Position numbers and translations under genes: made by a program. Of a stretch of 64,000 bases of DNA, positions 1 to 12,610 are shown piece after piece. The number at the start of each line of letters is the position of its first letter. Positions within the stretch are counted from its first letter, which is position 1. Below the pieces are notes generated by a model that ran no database searches, was not told the DNA's origin, and saw nothing but the letters and a program-made list of their open reading frames with translations. The DNA comes from Gnetum montanum. Lineage: Eukaryota > Streptophyta > Gnetopsida > Gnetales > Gnetaceae. Where the stretch lies: assembly GCA_015680685.1 (NCBI GenBank), contig MNCI01007769.1, forward strand, positions 308,042-372,041, read 5' to 3'.

Positions 1-772
1 ATCATAAAGATGTAACTCATCATGGTAGGAAGTCACCACATGATCTCAAAGTGCAAGATTCAATGAGTTTATCTTGTTGTGTTAAGAGTGCTTATGCTAT
101 TTCCATTTCATTACCTCTCCTTGCATCCAACGCCATAACATACTTATAATCTTCCTTACCCTTGAGTAAAAATGATGATCTATGTTCAAAATTTAGGCAT
201 TATAGCCATGTGAAATTTCCTTTTTCATGCTCCACCATTTATTTTTCCAAATGTAACACACCTTATTCAGTAGGAAAACGAATATCAAACTAGCCTTGGT
301 AAAGAAACCCAATGAGGGTTTCACCCCATAGGAAAAAACAATGGGGAAGCAAATTTCTAGGAAATTGAAATGACCTATGAAGACCAAAAGTCCAAATCAA
401 TACCTTCAAAAATTCAAAGTGAGGAGCCTAGTGCACAAAGAAACTTTGGAGCAAGTTGTTGGATCTCCAAATGCATTCACCAAGTGACCAATATCTCAAA
501 ACATGAATTGCTAAAACCTATTGATGGACCAACATGTTAGTGTCATAGACATGATTTTAGCTATGGAATGCATAATTAAAATTAATTAAAAACTCCTTAT
601 AATAACATTAGAATTACCATTTCCTCATCATACCCTTATCCCATCATCACAACAACTCTTTGACATGGTTCAATATGACTGAATCAAGTGCAAAGAGGGA
701 ATGTCAGTGGTGGACTTGTAGTGGTATTTTGTATTCATTTTCAGTGTCTCTCAAGTAAACCCTATAGACATC
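1..772 (+). other. 3' untranslated end of element X (plus strand)
   Basis: Non-coding. Parts of this stretch, for example around 90-170, match the reverse complement of 62,360-62,430, the region that follows integrase in minus-strand element F. It ends at a purine tract and an LTR start, so it is read as the 3' end of a Ty3/gypsy element whose pol lies left of the window. No gene or tandem repeat is visible in it. Confidence 0.6.
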
Positions 773-784
773 AAAAAAGAGGAA
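773..784 (+). other. Polypurine tract of element X
   Basis: AAAAAAGAGGAA lies four bases before the LTR start TGAAACACC. The same arrangement of purine run plus TGAAA(C/T)A start occurs at 47,602-47,618 on the plus strand, and at 20,941-20,957 and 61,795-61,811 on the minus strand. This is the usual plus-strand priming site of LTR retrotransposons. Confidence 0.7.
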
Positions 785-788
785 TCAT

Positions 789-2136
789 TGAAACACCACC
801 AAAATTCTAGGTTGTAATCATTTTGATCATGTGGCCTTCACCCCATGAAACTCAAGGCTAAACTTTGTTACAAATGTGAAGATTGTAATCAAGGAAGTGA
901 AATCTCACATACTTTATACTTTTGGGATTGAGAGATGCCTCATAAGTGGTCAAAGCCTCATTATCCAAATGAAAAAAAGTCACATAATGTCTAATTCTGG
1001 ATTGGGTTTGTTAAAAATGCCTTTTGGAATGCCAAAATTGGCATTTTGATGGGTTTTATGGGGGGTATAGCATTTTGTATGATGGAGATACCTACATGGG
1101 GGTATAACTCACCTCCCCCCAATATGGATGCATGGGTGTATAACTCATCTTCCCCCCAATGTGGATGCATGGGGGTATAACTCACCTACCCCTAGCATGG
1201 ATGCATGGAGGCATAACTCACCTAACCTCAACATGGATGCCATTCCCCTAGCATGGATGCATGGATGTATAACTCACCTACCCCCATCATGGATGCCATT
1301 CCCCCAACATGGGTGTTCTACCATCATTAATATTTTTAGTAAATGAAATGGCATTGATACCATGGGGTATAAGACTTACCCCATATAGTAACCCCCCCTG
1401 ATTTGCACAACCACCACACCTACATGTCACAAAAATTTCCTAGGAAGCAAGTTAGAACTTGTAGCATCAATCAAGAAAAATTTGCAATAGAATTTAGAGA
1501 TAAAAAAATTATAAAATCCAAGCCCTGAAATCATGTATAGGTTCCATAATTTTAGCATTTCCACATTTTACATTTTCATCCATTTTTTCTTGCATTCAAG
1601 AGCTCTTACAATTTTGTATACATGTAGCTTCTTGAATCCCCAACTTTGAATCTCTACAGCCATGGTTACCTCGTTTTGAGATTCTGAATCCCTCACACAT
1701 CTTACTATTCTTTGCACCATCAATGTTGTAGATCTAGTGTGGACAGCATCATAATTTGATAGCATTGGGAGTTATAGAACATTCGAATCATGGAGTCACC
1801 AGTTTCAATGTAATCTAAACCCCCACCAAACTAAACCCCCCATTGTTCCAAATACATATTATACACATTTATTAAACCATTTTTTCTTTTAAAATAAATT
1901 TTATAGTTTCATTTGTGTGCAAGATAGATTTATCTTTTCCATTTTGGTGCATTTATTTTCTAAATTTGCATTGCATTTTTATTTTTCTATCCCTAGTTTA
2001 CATTTTCCAAGTTCTTGGATGATCTATTGGACCATTTAGGGTACCAAGGATTCTATTTTTTGAAGGTCCTTGGGATTTTGCATTAAAGCTATTTTGCTAT
2101 AATTTTTGGTCTTCTACTAATTAAAGTTTTTAGTCA
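789..2136 (+). mobile_element. 3' LTR of element X
   Basis: It starts TGAAACACC directly after a polypurine tract. It contains a 36-bp minisatellite in the U3 part and a U5 block at 2,021-2,040 (GATCTATTGGACCATTTAGG) that matches the U5 blocks at about 12,495 and 49,345. It ends near TTTTTAGTCA at 2,136, where the sequence switches abruptly to the protease reading frame of element E on the other strand. The right boundary is therefore the insertion point into E, accurate to a few bases. Confidence 0.65.
1090..1315. repeat. 36-bp minisatellite in the X LTR
   Basis: About five units contain TATAACTCACCTACCCC followed by a (G)CATGGATGCATGG block. Spacing is 36-37 bp for the first four, and the last interval is longer. 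Coding potential on either strand is only repeat-driven. Confidence 0.75.
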
Positions 2137-2149
2137 CTATAGCAAGTGA

Positions 2150-2660
2150 ATTTATTGGTGGAAGGATAAGGAAACAACTCATAATTCAACTAGCCAAGGC
2201 CTCCCTCATATGAGATTGAATCCTAGTATTCTTCCACCACCAAAAAATTGGCTATTATGGGGAATCTTTTCCTTGCTATGAAGTCCAAAGGGATTGAGCG
2301 TTTAACTACAACCTAAGATCCATTAAAGGATCTTAACATGTGTTACATGTGTTCTACTAGTCCTTAACATTCAACAATGGTATAGGGTATAACATTAGTG
2401 GCTATCCAATCATCCATGTGCAGCTTGTATTGTCCCACTCTTATTGATATAAAGAGAGGTACCTTCATTGTCTTGCCATTTTGAGGATTTATTTTGACAT
2501 TACTATCATGAAACACTGGTGTCATTGTCTTCATTTCTTCCCTTGGTGAAGGTGATACCATCACTATGTGGATGGACTCCTCACTAGTAGGAATGTCCTT
2601 ACTAATGGAAATAGAAGTCAAAATGTTTACTAGGACCTTATGGTGAGTAGTGAAAGTCAT
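2150..2660 (-). pseudogene. Retropepsin (protease) remnant of element E
   Basis: Minus-strand reading contains VFHDSNVKINPQNGKT and IRVGQYKLHMDDW, which parallel the better preserved protease of element B at 18.9-19.5 kb (VFHDNAIKVNPKQGE, IRVGKCTIYRVHVDDG). Further along, the GRPWL motif of the flap and C-terminal half survives near 2,200 in another frame. The active-site region reads MDDW, so the catalytic Asp-Gly is damaged. Stops and frameshifts are present. The frame is cut at about 2,140 by the X LTR. It is a dead part of a gag-pro-pol polyprotein. Confidence 0.75.
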
Positions 2661-4650
2661 TACCAGGTCATATAGGCTAAGTGAAGTATTTGTCTATTTC
2701 AAAGACTACTTAACCTATTCCATTGTATTTAGGAAGTATTTTTCATTGGTTGTTGACTTCTCATTCTTGTTGATCTTAACTTTCTCCATGCATCCTAGGA
2801 TTCAAACTTCATGCTTTAATGGTTGTGGCTTGGCCTCTTTTCCCTACCCTTGTGCCTTGGGATCCTCCCTTAGTTAATAGTCAAAGAAAATTTAGCATTA
2901 GAGCTCATGGAAATGGATGAGATTCAAGTGGGATTCAACTAGCCTACCTCCTTCCATGCACTTTCCTACATGTTTTTTTTGTTTTTGGGCTTCGGCAAAA
3001 ACTTCTTACATTATTTTCTAGATAAATTTTTATTTTTGGATTGTGAAAAACTCATTAGGTTAGCCATGATAGGGGAACATTGTTTAGTTGTATTTGTTAA
3101 TTTGGTTATGTTGCGAGGGGATGCTCTAACCATAGAAAATTCCTTATGAGGAGTAGATGATGGTATCCTTACAAAAAAAGGGGGCCTTGAGCTAGATGAA
3201 GTTAAAGGTCCATTCATTGTGAGGAGCTACCCAAATCATGAACAACTCCCACATAGGTCTTGAGTTATTGCTCATGTTGATTGTTGCTATGGTATAAGGG
3301 TTATTTTTGGCATTCAATAGGTTTTTGTAGACCTACATGGACTAGTTCTATGGCCTAACTAGGTTAAAGGCATCAAGCACCAACTCACCATTATCTATAA
3401 TCTTCTAAAAGTCATTATTCAAGTCTAGCAAAAGTTGGTACCATGACCTAGTAGCTAATAATAGTGGCAAAAACAATCAAGTTTAAAGTAATTATGTATA
3501 GAAGGCTAATCCTTGGTTGTTAGAGTAAGATTCTTTGTAATCTTATATAATCAAATCAAATGCTCCCACTTTTTGGCAATTTTTCAAGGAGTTTAGATGG
3601 TTTTAGGGACAACCTACTATACTTTGACTAATCTTTTCTTTCAATGTTAGGGCTCCTGTTACTTGATGTAGAGGCCCTATATGTTGATGGTTGGTTGTTG
3701 GTGGTAGGCACTTTAGGTTAATTTGTTTTAGAAACTTGTGTGGTCTTATTATCTTTCTCCATATCGGCCATAACTACATGCTTCTACCTATCCTTTTCTT
3801 TGTCCTTTCAAGTGTGTTCATTCTTAGACACCACATAGGTGGATCATGGTTGGCCTTGGTAGTATCCTCTATTTTTTTGATTTTAGAGAATGCTTGATTG
3901 GGTGTCTACATATCTAGATAATAAAGTTTTGACTTGATAAAGTCATTGGTCATCCCCTTGAATATGGCTAGAAGGTGAATTTTATCTATGGATTCAAGAA
4001 TCTTTTTTTGTAGAGCATTCCACATTTGGATGAGATTCTAGACTGGTTCAAGGGACCCATGCTTGATTTTCATCAATTGGTCTATGATAATTTCTAGCTT
4101 TAAGTTTTACTTGAAATGGTTCACAAGCTATAATATCAAGAATTCAAGTAAGAATATGGATCCTTAGGGTAATGCATGGTACCATTCTAATACCTTCCTA
4201 GTAAGAGACATAGGGAAGATCCTCATTATAGTACGAGGCTAAGCTTGTAGTAATAGGAACTCAAAGAAAAAGATAATAAGATGAGAATTAGGATTATTTT
4301 CACCATTATATTTGGTAAATTGGTGTATGAGAATAATTTGGGGAAGAGTTATTTGTGAGATGGTAGCACGAATATTATTTTCTTAATAGAAATCCATGAT
4401 TTTGACTATTTGGGCTGTTGAATCTTTTAAGTTCTATAACTCTTCTATAAGGTCTTAGATCATTTGGAACACTTAATTCAAACCTTGGGACATCCCCATA
4501 GGATCTACAATTTGTACAAAGGATTGTAGCATAAATTGAGAGGCTTGTGGCCTCATGATTAGTTAAGGCATGGAGCAGAGAGGCTAGGTTATCATTGTTG
4601 TAGGAAAACTAAATAATGAAATGGAGGTTTGTGCCAACAACTATGGAACA
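2661..4650 (-). pseudogene. Gag remnant of element E
   Basis: Many stops, but the minus strand keeps recognisable capsid blocks also seen in the gag of A (10.3-10.7 kb) and B (13.7-14.05 kb). These are the tract around HQFTKYNGENNPNSHL (FTKYNGKGDLNAHL in A), IDQLMKIK, and HLLAIFKGMTNDFIKSKL. Block order and spacing match the other two copies. It would be the structural capsid precursor of the retrotransposon. No intact frame remains. Confidence 0.7.
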
Positions 4651-6130
4651 AAGGAAACAAATAGTGTATGTGATCCTTGTATTACTTGAGGTTTCACTAT
4701 GGGGCCCACCACCATGGAGATCAGGTGAATGGTGGTCAAGACTACTAGTGATGATCTTGTAGTTCAAGTCTACATGGGAAAAGGCATAGAGGAGAAGAGA
4801 GTCATTGATTGGGATACCAATTATGCCTTCTAGGCCACAATAATGAGTGCTAGCCCTAACATGATAGGGTACATAAGAGAAGAGGATTGAGGGATCTACG
4901 CCATGGAGGAGGTAGGATAACCCAAAGTGGATGTGGTAGTTTGAGGAGTTAACTATTGAAAGAGACTTCCTATGAATTTTTCAAGTTTAGGTTTAGCCTT
5001 AAACTTATCCTATTTGTTGTGTTGATCATCTAAGTTCAACTCCTCATTTTGTTCATCCATATATATTAAATGAGATACGATGCATGTGTGAGTGTTTTTT
5101 AAGGGTAATTTGTCATATGATAAAGGAATATACTCCAACGTATTATGATGGATTAACTCATACTCATGTTTGGATTCAACCTCCACACATGGATACTATA
5201 AGCCTATTTGGATTTTTGCATAGATAGAATTATTGTAAATTTCATCAATTATAGAAAACTTAAGGATTTTCCCTTAGCTTAAGTGATTACCTACACTTAG
5301 CCATAGTAAGATCTTTTGGGTCATAAACTCTCACTATATTTCACTTGATGTCATGTTTGTCAAGTTAATTGGCAAAACTTCGAATTGGCTAAAATACATA
5401 GTGAGTAATTTTAATTTTGATATAAAAATATTTTTAATTAATTAAATTATTAAAAATTTCAACAAGTGGAATTACCCAAGGTGCAAGAAATCTTGGTTGG
5501 AAAATGGTTGTAAGTATAATTGCAAATGCCATGAAGGTTGCAGTAGTAGTCATGTGCACTACACTTAGAAAAAATATGATAACTTTGATGTTGAGAAAAC
5601 CAACTACACTAGCTTTGCTAGCAAGAGCTACATTGAAGTAAGGTAACCAATCAATTACCTTGTTGATCAAAACTATGCTAGGAATACCTCATTCTATGAA
5701 AGGTATGCTACTTTTTTTAAAGAAAGCTATGTATAAAATGTTTAATTTTCCCAACACTATGCTATGGTTTTGAAGAGAACCACACTAGCCTTAGTTACAA
5801 AATCTTATAGTACAAGGTCTGGATGGTTGGAGGCAAGCTACAATACCCTTTGTAACATAGAAAGGTAAGTTTTTAGGTTAGAATAATGGTAGGTTTTGTT
5901 TGGAACCATGTTGGCTTTGAAAAATCCAACAACTACTATGAAAATTTTGTGAAAACTGAAATCACCTACAAATGATATGCTAGGTATTGGTTGTAAAAAA
6001 AGGGCAACAACTTTGGTTTTTTTTTTGGTAGAAATTTTTAATGGTTTTTAAGGTAGGCTTAAAAATTTTATCTTGGAAAAAATTATTTTTTAAAAAGGGA
6101 AAATTATTTTTGGCAAAAAAATAGGGTGAA
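4651..6130 (-). other. Leader and gag N-terminal region of element E
   Basis: AT-rich sequence between the putative primer-binding site and recognisable gag. No intact reading frame is visible. By position it is the 5' leader plus the decayed start of gag. Confidence 0.45.
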
Positions 6131-6149
6131 GGCCCTCCTTCTAGTGTAA
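6131..6149 (-). other. Primer-binding site of element E
   Basis: The minus strand reads ACACTAGAAGGAGGGCC. This aligns with TGGCGCTAGAAGGAGGGCC at 12,611 (B) and TGGCACTAGAAGGAGGACC at 8,762 (A). It lies immediately inside the 5' LTR remnant, as a tRNA primer-binding site should. I cannot assign the tRNA from memory. Confidence 0.6.
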
Positions 6150-6690
6150 GAAAACTATATAACGTGAAAAATTTGGTTGGTTAAAAATTGACAGTTCCAA
6201 GTGGAATAGTTTTAACCCTAGATCTCAAGGGCCTTTGAAAAAGAGGATCCAATGTGCCTTGGACAATCTTGTTGATCACCCAAGGACTTAGAAATTATAA
6301 ACAAGATAAATAATTTCAAATGATAATGCAAATATAAAATAGGAAAATGGATAGAAATGAACCAAAAATAGACTTGCACAATGAATGAACTAAAACTTTA
6401 TTACAATAATAAAATATTGAAAAAGTATGAAAGTTCAAAGTTGTACAAATTATATGCCCAAATGCATAAGGAGCGTGGTTGGATGAAGCTTGAAGCATAT
6501 TGAAGTCAATAGGTTGTGTTCTATAATCAACCTCATGATCAAAGTACTTTCCAACCTCTATCACCAAAACTAATTCAAGGTTTTTAGCTTAGATCTACAA
6601 TGTTGATGAATAGGAGGGTAAACAAGATGTTTGGTTTCTTAAAATTTTGGAACTATGCTAGGAGTTTGAAGTGTGCAGTTTATTATAATA
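6150..6690 (-). mobile_element. 5' LTR remnant of element E
   Basis: The block around 6,195-6,295 (ATAGTTTTAACCCTAGATCTCAAG, then GGCCTTTGAAAAAGAGGATC, then CACCCAAGGACTTA) matches 60,318-60,400 in the LTR of element F in order and spacing. It is the R-U5 part. The U3 part is missing because element A starts at about 6.7 kb. Confidence 0.6.
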
Positions 6691-6699
6691 TTGCTTCAA

Positions 6700-8754
6700 A
6701 TGCCTTAAAAAATGCCAAAGATCTCAAGTGCTCAAGGTTGCAAAGATTATCAATTATAGAAGCATAGAATAGTGAAACCAAATTCTTATTCAATATGTTT
6801 GAAATTTGTTCTTACAGGTCTCATCATTGCTAGTTTTGATACAACAAATTTTTGGCATGATTGCTAAAACACCAACAACTTTAGGCTTATACAATTCAAT
6901 GGAAAATTTGTCTAAGTGTCAAAAATTGGTAAAAGTTTCTAAGTTTGGTGCTACGCTCTATAGCATAGCCAGCATAGCATGCATTAGGCCTTGTTTTGCA
7001 AGATTTTTTCTAAGTGTCAACAATAGTCTCATGAAAAATTTTCTAACTATCCTACTATGCTCCCTAGCGTAGCCAAGATAGCACACACTTCCATGGCTAG
7101 TTTTTGTAAGTGTCAAACCAGAGGTGGTTAAGCATTGCTTGAGATCAATGAAATACATTGGCAAATTTTCTATGTCCTGGGCTATCATGTTTTCTATGAT
7201 CCCCAATGTATTCAGCCTAATACATGTCCTAGCTACTACTTCACCGAAGTACTAGGCTAGAGTTTGTCAAAACTTCTCAAGATGGACAAAATAGTCTAGC
7301 AAATTTTCAATCTTTTAGGTTGCTATGCTTTGCTATGCTCTACAACGTAGCAAGCGTGACATAGTTTTTAATGTCTAATTTTTCCTAAGTGTTGGACAAG
7401 GATCTATTTAGCTAGCTCAACAGAGAAGATACATTTAGCACATTTCTTAACTTTCGAGGCTACCTATTCTACTATGTCCCAGAGCATAATTAGCATGCCA
7501 TGCAGGAAGACTATGGATTTCATCAAAATTTGGCTAGGTATCTCTACTACGCTCTCTAGTGTAGCTAGCATAACCAATGTGAAAGATCAAAATTTTGCAA
7601 AATTTCAGTAAGTGTTGTGCTACGTTCTAGAGCATAGCCATCTTGACACTAGGAAAAGCCTTGAACAACCTCCAAAAGCCTCTAGAAGTTGGCATCGACC
7701 TTTGTCTCAAATCCAACATCCCTCCAGTAGCCAAGGTCAGCAATTTTCATTTCTTTTGCACCCCCCATTAATCCCAAAAATTGTCTCTACATTTGACCCT
7801 ACTAGAAAGAGGGGAAAGACATAATCCTAGAGTGTAGTCTCCAAGTTGCATTGTTTTGAAACTATTTGTAGGTATATTGTAGTTTCTCAAAATCTAGCAC
7901 ATGCAGTCCAGGTAATGTGGTCACAATTCATTAGTCTCTAGAAATCTATTGCTATCCTTCAAGGCATAACAACTTGCTACTCCTGTGAGAAAGTGACATG
8001 TCAGTGTAACCCCATCTATGCTCATGCGACATCGCACCTGATCCACGTTTCATGGAAAACATAGCCCTATAAATACCTCAAAGACTAGCACTCTAGGGGT
8101 TGAAAAATTAAAAAATCATTGAGCATTTCAGCATTTTGTGCATTCTTGTCACTCCTAAGTCCAAGAATTCAAGCTTTACAACTTGGCGATTACCAGAATG
8201 TAGTCTACCATTGCACTCATAGAACGCAGTGAAAGCCAAGCTAGTAGGTTCAACCTCTCTTGCAACTGCTAGATCTATGTCTTGGATGTCCTAGAGATTA
8301 TGACTACACTACTATGCTACCACTACACCTACCTGACTCCACATACCATTCTCACCTCCTGTTTAAGCAAAAGTCATGCTCCCCAATTTTGGGGTGGTGC
8401 ATTTCTTCATTCTCAAGCTATGTTTCGTTTCCTTTATAATAATTTTTCTCTAATATTAAGCATAAATCTTTCATTTCCCCACTATTTGATACATATTTAC
8501 ACACTCATGTCACTATTTTTTGGGTTGGAACTCTTCACTACATTTTTACTTGTTGTCCTAGTGTCTACATGAAACGCTCCATAAATCCCTCTTACAAATT
8601 GTCATTATAACACCAAATAAGTCCTTGTATGATTGACCAAACCATTTAGGGCATCTCATTTTTGTTTTCCAGCATGGCCCTCACAGAAATTTAGGGTTAG
8701 GCTATATTCTTACTAACCTCTCAATATTCTAGCCATTGATATTTTTAGACGTCA
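6700..8754 (+). mobile_element. 5' LTR of element A
   Basis: The U3 has repeated AGCATAGC/GCTATGCT-type motifs between 6,945 and 7,640, for example GCATAGCCAGCATAGC near 6,965. A TATA box lies at 8,068. A U5 block (ACCATTTAGGGCATCTC, then CATGGCCCTCACA) is shared with the B LTRs. It ends near GACGTCA, just before the primer-binding site. The left end is not clearly TG, so the start is approximate. Confidence 0.6.
8068..8075 (+). promoter_or_regulatory. TATA box of the A LTR
   Basis: TATAAATA in the context CCCTATAAATACC. The same context recurs at 11,993 and 48,814 in the B LTRs, so it is the conserved LTR core promoter of this family. Confidence 0.65.
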
Positions 8755-8761
8755 TAGTTCT

Positions 8762-8780
8762 TGGCACTAGAAGGAGGACC
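8762..8780 (+). other. Primer-binding site of element A
   Basis: TGGCACTAGAAGGAGGACC follows the LTR end by a few bases and matches the equivalent sites in B and E. Confidence 0.6.
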
Positions 8781-9384
8781 TTCTACTCCTTTTGTGTTCA
8801 AGGGTAGTCCCACATGCTTTCTACACCCTCATTACTAGTGACAAGATAGTGTAGACATAACACCCTTGTGGAACTACCATGGTAGTAGATAGATCATAGG
8901 CTATCATAGGAGTTTTCTGTGTTTCAATTAATGTAGATTAGTCGTAGTTGTTGCTTCCCCTTGAACCCTGTAGGACAAAAAGTCCAACAGTGTTTATCGT
9001 ATGAAGCTCTGAGTATTTTGGAGAGCGTAACAATCCTTCAAAACATAATAGTTCCTTAGAGTGTAACAAGCATAACACTAGAGATAGTCATTTTTTATAG
9101 CATTTTCTAGAGTTAGTCATTTTTGACCTATTTTTATAGTTCCCATACTTAGCCATTTTCTTTTACCATTTTTTGTACTTCAAATTTTTTTGCCACCTTC
9201 TTTTCTTACTTTTTTCTACACAAAAACATGAATCTCATGAGCACCTTGACCTCTACCCTAAGTATGTAGCTCACTTGTCCTATTCAATAGGTGGGAGATG
9301 ATGAGAAACTACTCAACCTTATACAACCACAATAGTAGTCACTCAGACTACGTAACCAATCAACTAAACACATGGTGTTGGACG
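8781..9384 (+). other. Leader of element A
   Basis: About 600 bp between the primer-binding site and the likely gag start. No gene seen. It includes a short run of TTTTCTAC/TTTTAC tracts comparable to the B leader but without its clean minisatellite. Confidence 0.5.
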
Positions 9385-11442
9385 ATGAATGATACAATTT
9401 TATTTATGCAAAGCTTCAAGCAAGCTTGTCATTAAACTACCAAGAGATAGAGGTGAAGCATAATTATGAAATTGTTCATCAAAATAGAAATGAGTTCTTT
9501 TCCACCCTAATGTGTTTATCTTGCTTTCCAACAACTTTAAGTGGATCCTAGAACAACTTATTAGGGTGAGTGGGCCAAAAAAAATAAGATGCAACATCAA
9601 ACTATGATGATCCCCTGCAATATGGGTAGGAGGAGTTTGAGTCCCATTCAGATAGCAGTGTCCCATTCTATGCCTCTATCCAATAGCCTTCCTCCACTTT
9701 TGTGCTACACTAGTCATAGTCCTCTACATTCTTTGAGGTAGCAATGACACTTCTTCAGCCCAAGTCCCTAACTATGATAGCCAACCACCAAGTCCTACAT
9801 GTGTAGCAAAGTGTAGGACCTTTTGCCTCTTTCCCCTTTATTCTCTCCTCATAGTCTATATAGCCTTCTTTGTTAGCATCCATGATTCCAACACTAGCAT
9901 ATGTGCACATGACATCCATATCTCAGCCACAAATAGGTCATGTGCCATTTATCCCATCCATCTTAGTTCCATTTCCAATAATAGCCCAAACCTTAATTGC
10001 ATGATGGGTTGTGACCTATATGTCTATGGCACAATCATCACACATGTCACAATACATACAACTGAAAACTCAACAACAAGGTTGTGAGCCACTCTAATGG
10101 CACCACCACCATCATAGCTAATGCAACCATCTACGGCATCTTCGAGTTTGGACGAAGCGTTCCAACTAATCCAAACTATCACAGAGGAGGTTAGGTGGCT
10201 TGAAGTGGCTAATTCATAAATGGTCCATGTGATGAAATTCTATTAAGATGATCCCATCAGTCCCATGGTCCTACTGCTAACACTACCTCTTGGGTTCCAA
10301 CTGCCCTAATTCACAAAATACAATGGTAAGGGTGACCTCAACGCCCACCTAGTGACTTTTCATTCTGAGTGTTTGCTTTTGCAAGCATGGCCACATGAAA
10401 TCATCCATGTCTTTGCCATGTCTCTTAGTTGGTACCATGCACTCCTTAGAGCCTTCATTTCAAATTTGGAGGAGTTGCTCAACTAATTTGTGACCTACTT
10501 CAACTACAACTTGAAGCCCAAAGCCACACTAGACCAATTGATGAACATTAAGTAAGGGGCATTAGAGGTAGTGTAAAACTTTATACAACATTGGAGTGCT
10601 TCCGTCAATGAAATTTTTGAGTTGATAGCTAAAACTCACTTGTTGGCTGTCTTCAAGGGTATAGTAAATGACTTAATCAAGTTAAAACTAGTAAGGACCC
10701 AGGCTATGTGGCCTACAAAAATGCACATACCAAACTAGAACCCAAAAATCATTGTAGCTATGGTCGATGAAGCCAAACCCAACAACACTAAGCCAATGGA
10801 CAAGGCACCTAAGGCCCTAGCCAACAACAACAAGGAATTGGGTTATAGCATCACAAGAATCAACCAACCTACATCATTGATAGTCATGGGGAAAGCTTCC
10901 TAAAGGCCAAGCTATGAGTGCAAGGATAACTTGAAGTACACCCCCTTGTCCATCAAGCCATCAGAGCTTGTAGACCAGTTGCATAGTGTTGGGCATATTA
11001 AGCACAAAATAATGTCATAGGATGCATGGAAACACCATGAGAGGTATTATGAGGTCCTTAGAAACCCTTCTACAGCTATGCAAAATGAGCCCCCAATCCC
11101 TAAGAACTTCAAATTGGACTAGTGTTGCAACTACCACCAGTTGCATGGCCATGACATAGACTACTGCTTGGCATTGAAAGATGACATTTAATGCATGATT
11201 GATCAAGAAAAACTAGTCCTTGATGAAAGAAATCCTATATGGTTAGAGAAAAAATCCATGAAGGTCTATAAGGATCCACTCAACACTAGTGGTGTAGGTT
11301 ACATCATCAATGCTAACAATGCAGAATTGGCACATGAGCCATTTGTGGTTTTTGTACCCTGTAGTGACATTGAGGCCTCAATTTCAATTAGATCACAACC
11401 TCCCTTCATCATCAAAGTGCCACCTCAAGTGACCATGATACC
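9385..11442 (+). pseudogene. Gag of element A, truncated by element B
   Basis: The likely start ATG at 9,385 gives MNDTILFMQSFKQA, matching MNNTTLFVSKFKQDY at 13,089 in B. Capsid blocks follow: FTKYNGKGDLNAHLVTF (about 10,310), LKPKATLDQLMNIK, and HLLAVFKGIVNDLIK. Near 11,120 there is a Tat-type zinc-binding remnant, CNYHQLHGHDIDYC (C-x2-H-x4-GH-x4-C). The last 250 bp are open and end in repeated Pro-rich 'KVPPQ' text, as in B. Several TAG/TAA stops replace Gln or Trp codons. The frame is interrupted at 11,443 by the TGAAACACC start of the B LTR. It would form the capsid of the particle. Confidence 0.75.
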
Positions 11443-11518
11443 TGAAACACCACAAAATTTTGGGTCTCAGCATTGCAACCCCAAATATGGCCAAGTGTTA
11501 CTTGTTCTTATGTGCTGT

Positions 11519-11890
11519 TATGCTGCATAGCATAGCGTAGCGTAGCATAGCGTAGCACCTTCCTACGCTGCGTTGCATAGCATAGCGTAAAATCCTACTA
11601 TAGTGCTAGTGTAGCACCTTTCTATAGTGCATAGCGTAGCACCTTGTTATGATACATAGCGTAGCACCTTGCTATGCTACGTAGCATAGCATAGTGTAGC
11701 ATCCTGCTATAGTACTAGCATAGCATCCTGCTACAGTGCTAGTGTAGCACCTTACTACATTGGGTAGTGTAGCACCTTGCTACGCTGTGTAGTGTAGCAT
11801 CCTGCTATAGTGCATAGTATAGCACCCTACTACAGTGCTAGTGTAGCACCCTGCTATAGTCCATAGCATAGTGTAGTGCCCCGTTACACT
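11519..11890. repeat. AGCATAGCGTAGC repeat in B U3
   Basis: Tandem, imperfect units of about 30-40 bp built on TAGCATAGCGTAGCACCTTGCTA. The motif is partly self-complementary (GCTA..TAGC), so single strands can form hairpins. The same motif family occurs in the U3 at 47.85-48.62 kb and near the antisense gene promoter of this element (41.3-41.45 and 42.20-42.23 kb). Confidence 0.75.
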
Positions 11891-11992
11891 ATGCTATTAT
11901 GCACTGTTATGTGTTATTACTTACTATTACATGTTGTTACCTACCGCACTACCACATGGTGCCAGATCCACATTTTGGGATAACCCTAGCCC

Positions 11993-12000
11993 TATAAATA
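11993..12000 (+). promoter_or_regulatory. TATA box of the B 5' LTR
   Basis: TATAAATA within CTAGCCCTATAAATACC, the family's conserved core promoter. Confidence 0.7.
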
Positions 12001-12610
12001 CCTCTGTGCCCTCTTTAAAAAAAGAAGAAGGAGAAGGGGGGAAGGCTTCAATTTTTCTTCACCAGAAAAAAGTAATTGGCATTTGGCATTTTAGCATTTT
12101 TTCACGTAGCTCGATGGGCGAACGAGACTTAGAGCACACCACACTAACAGAGAATCACAACTACATCACATGGTATACTGTGACCACTGACCCAGGGGGC
12201 ACAGTTTATCACAGTGAGCAGCAAATTTCACAGCTCAACACCACCGAGGCTATGATTCCACTCCTACTATGTCTATTGTACACTTTGTATACCTGTACCC
12301 TTTTTTAGGGTACTGTATATTTCTATTCAAACTCTCTATTTGGTTGATCACAACATTTATTTGGTATTGTTAAGCACTAAATCATGTTCACTGCCATGTT
12401 ACGCACATTAGCACATTTCTACTACTATGCACATTGCATTTTCTTTTATTGTTTGCAAAAGGGTTATTGTACACCAATTAAGTTCCTATTTGATCGATCA
12501 GACCATTCAGGGCATCTCGTTTACGTTTTATCAAGCACGGCCCTCACACGGATCCAAGGTTAGGCTGTGCACCCAAAGACCTCTCGGTGCTTCTAGCCAC
12601 TAACATTTTC

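Larger units (their letters stand above)
11443..12610 (+). mobile_element. 5' LTR of element B
   Basis: It starts TGAAACACCACAAAATTTTG inside the A gag. U3 carries dense AGCATAGCGTAGCACC repeats, the TATA box is at 11,993, and the U5 block (GATCAGACCATTCAGGGC, then GGCCCTCACACGGATCC) runs up to the primer-binding site at 12,611. Length is 1.17 kb. The possible target duplication on the left is ATACC; I could not match it with certainty on the right. Confidence 0.8.

Noticed and set aside
193-387. Short frames in the first 800 bases
   Set aside because: No similarity to any domain; the region is the 3' untranslated end of element X.
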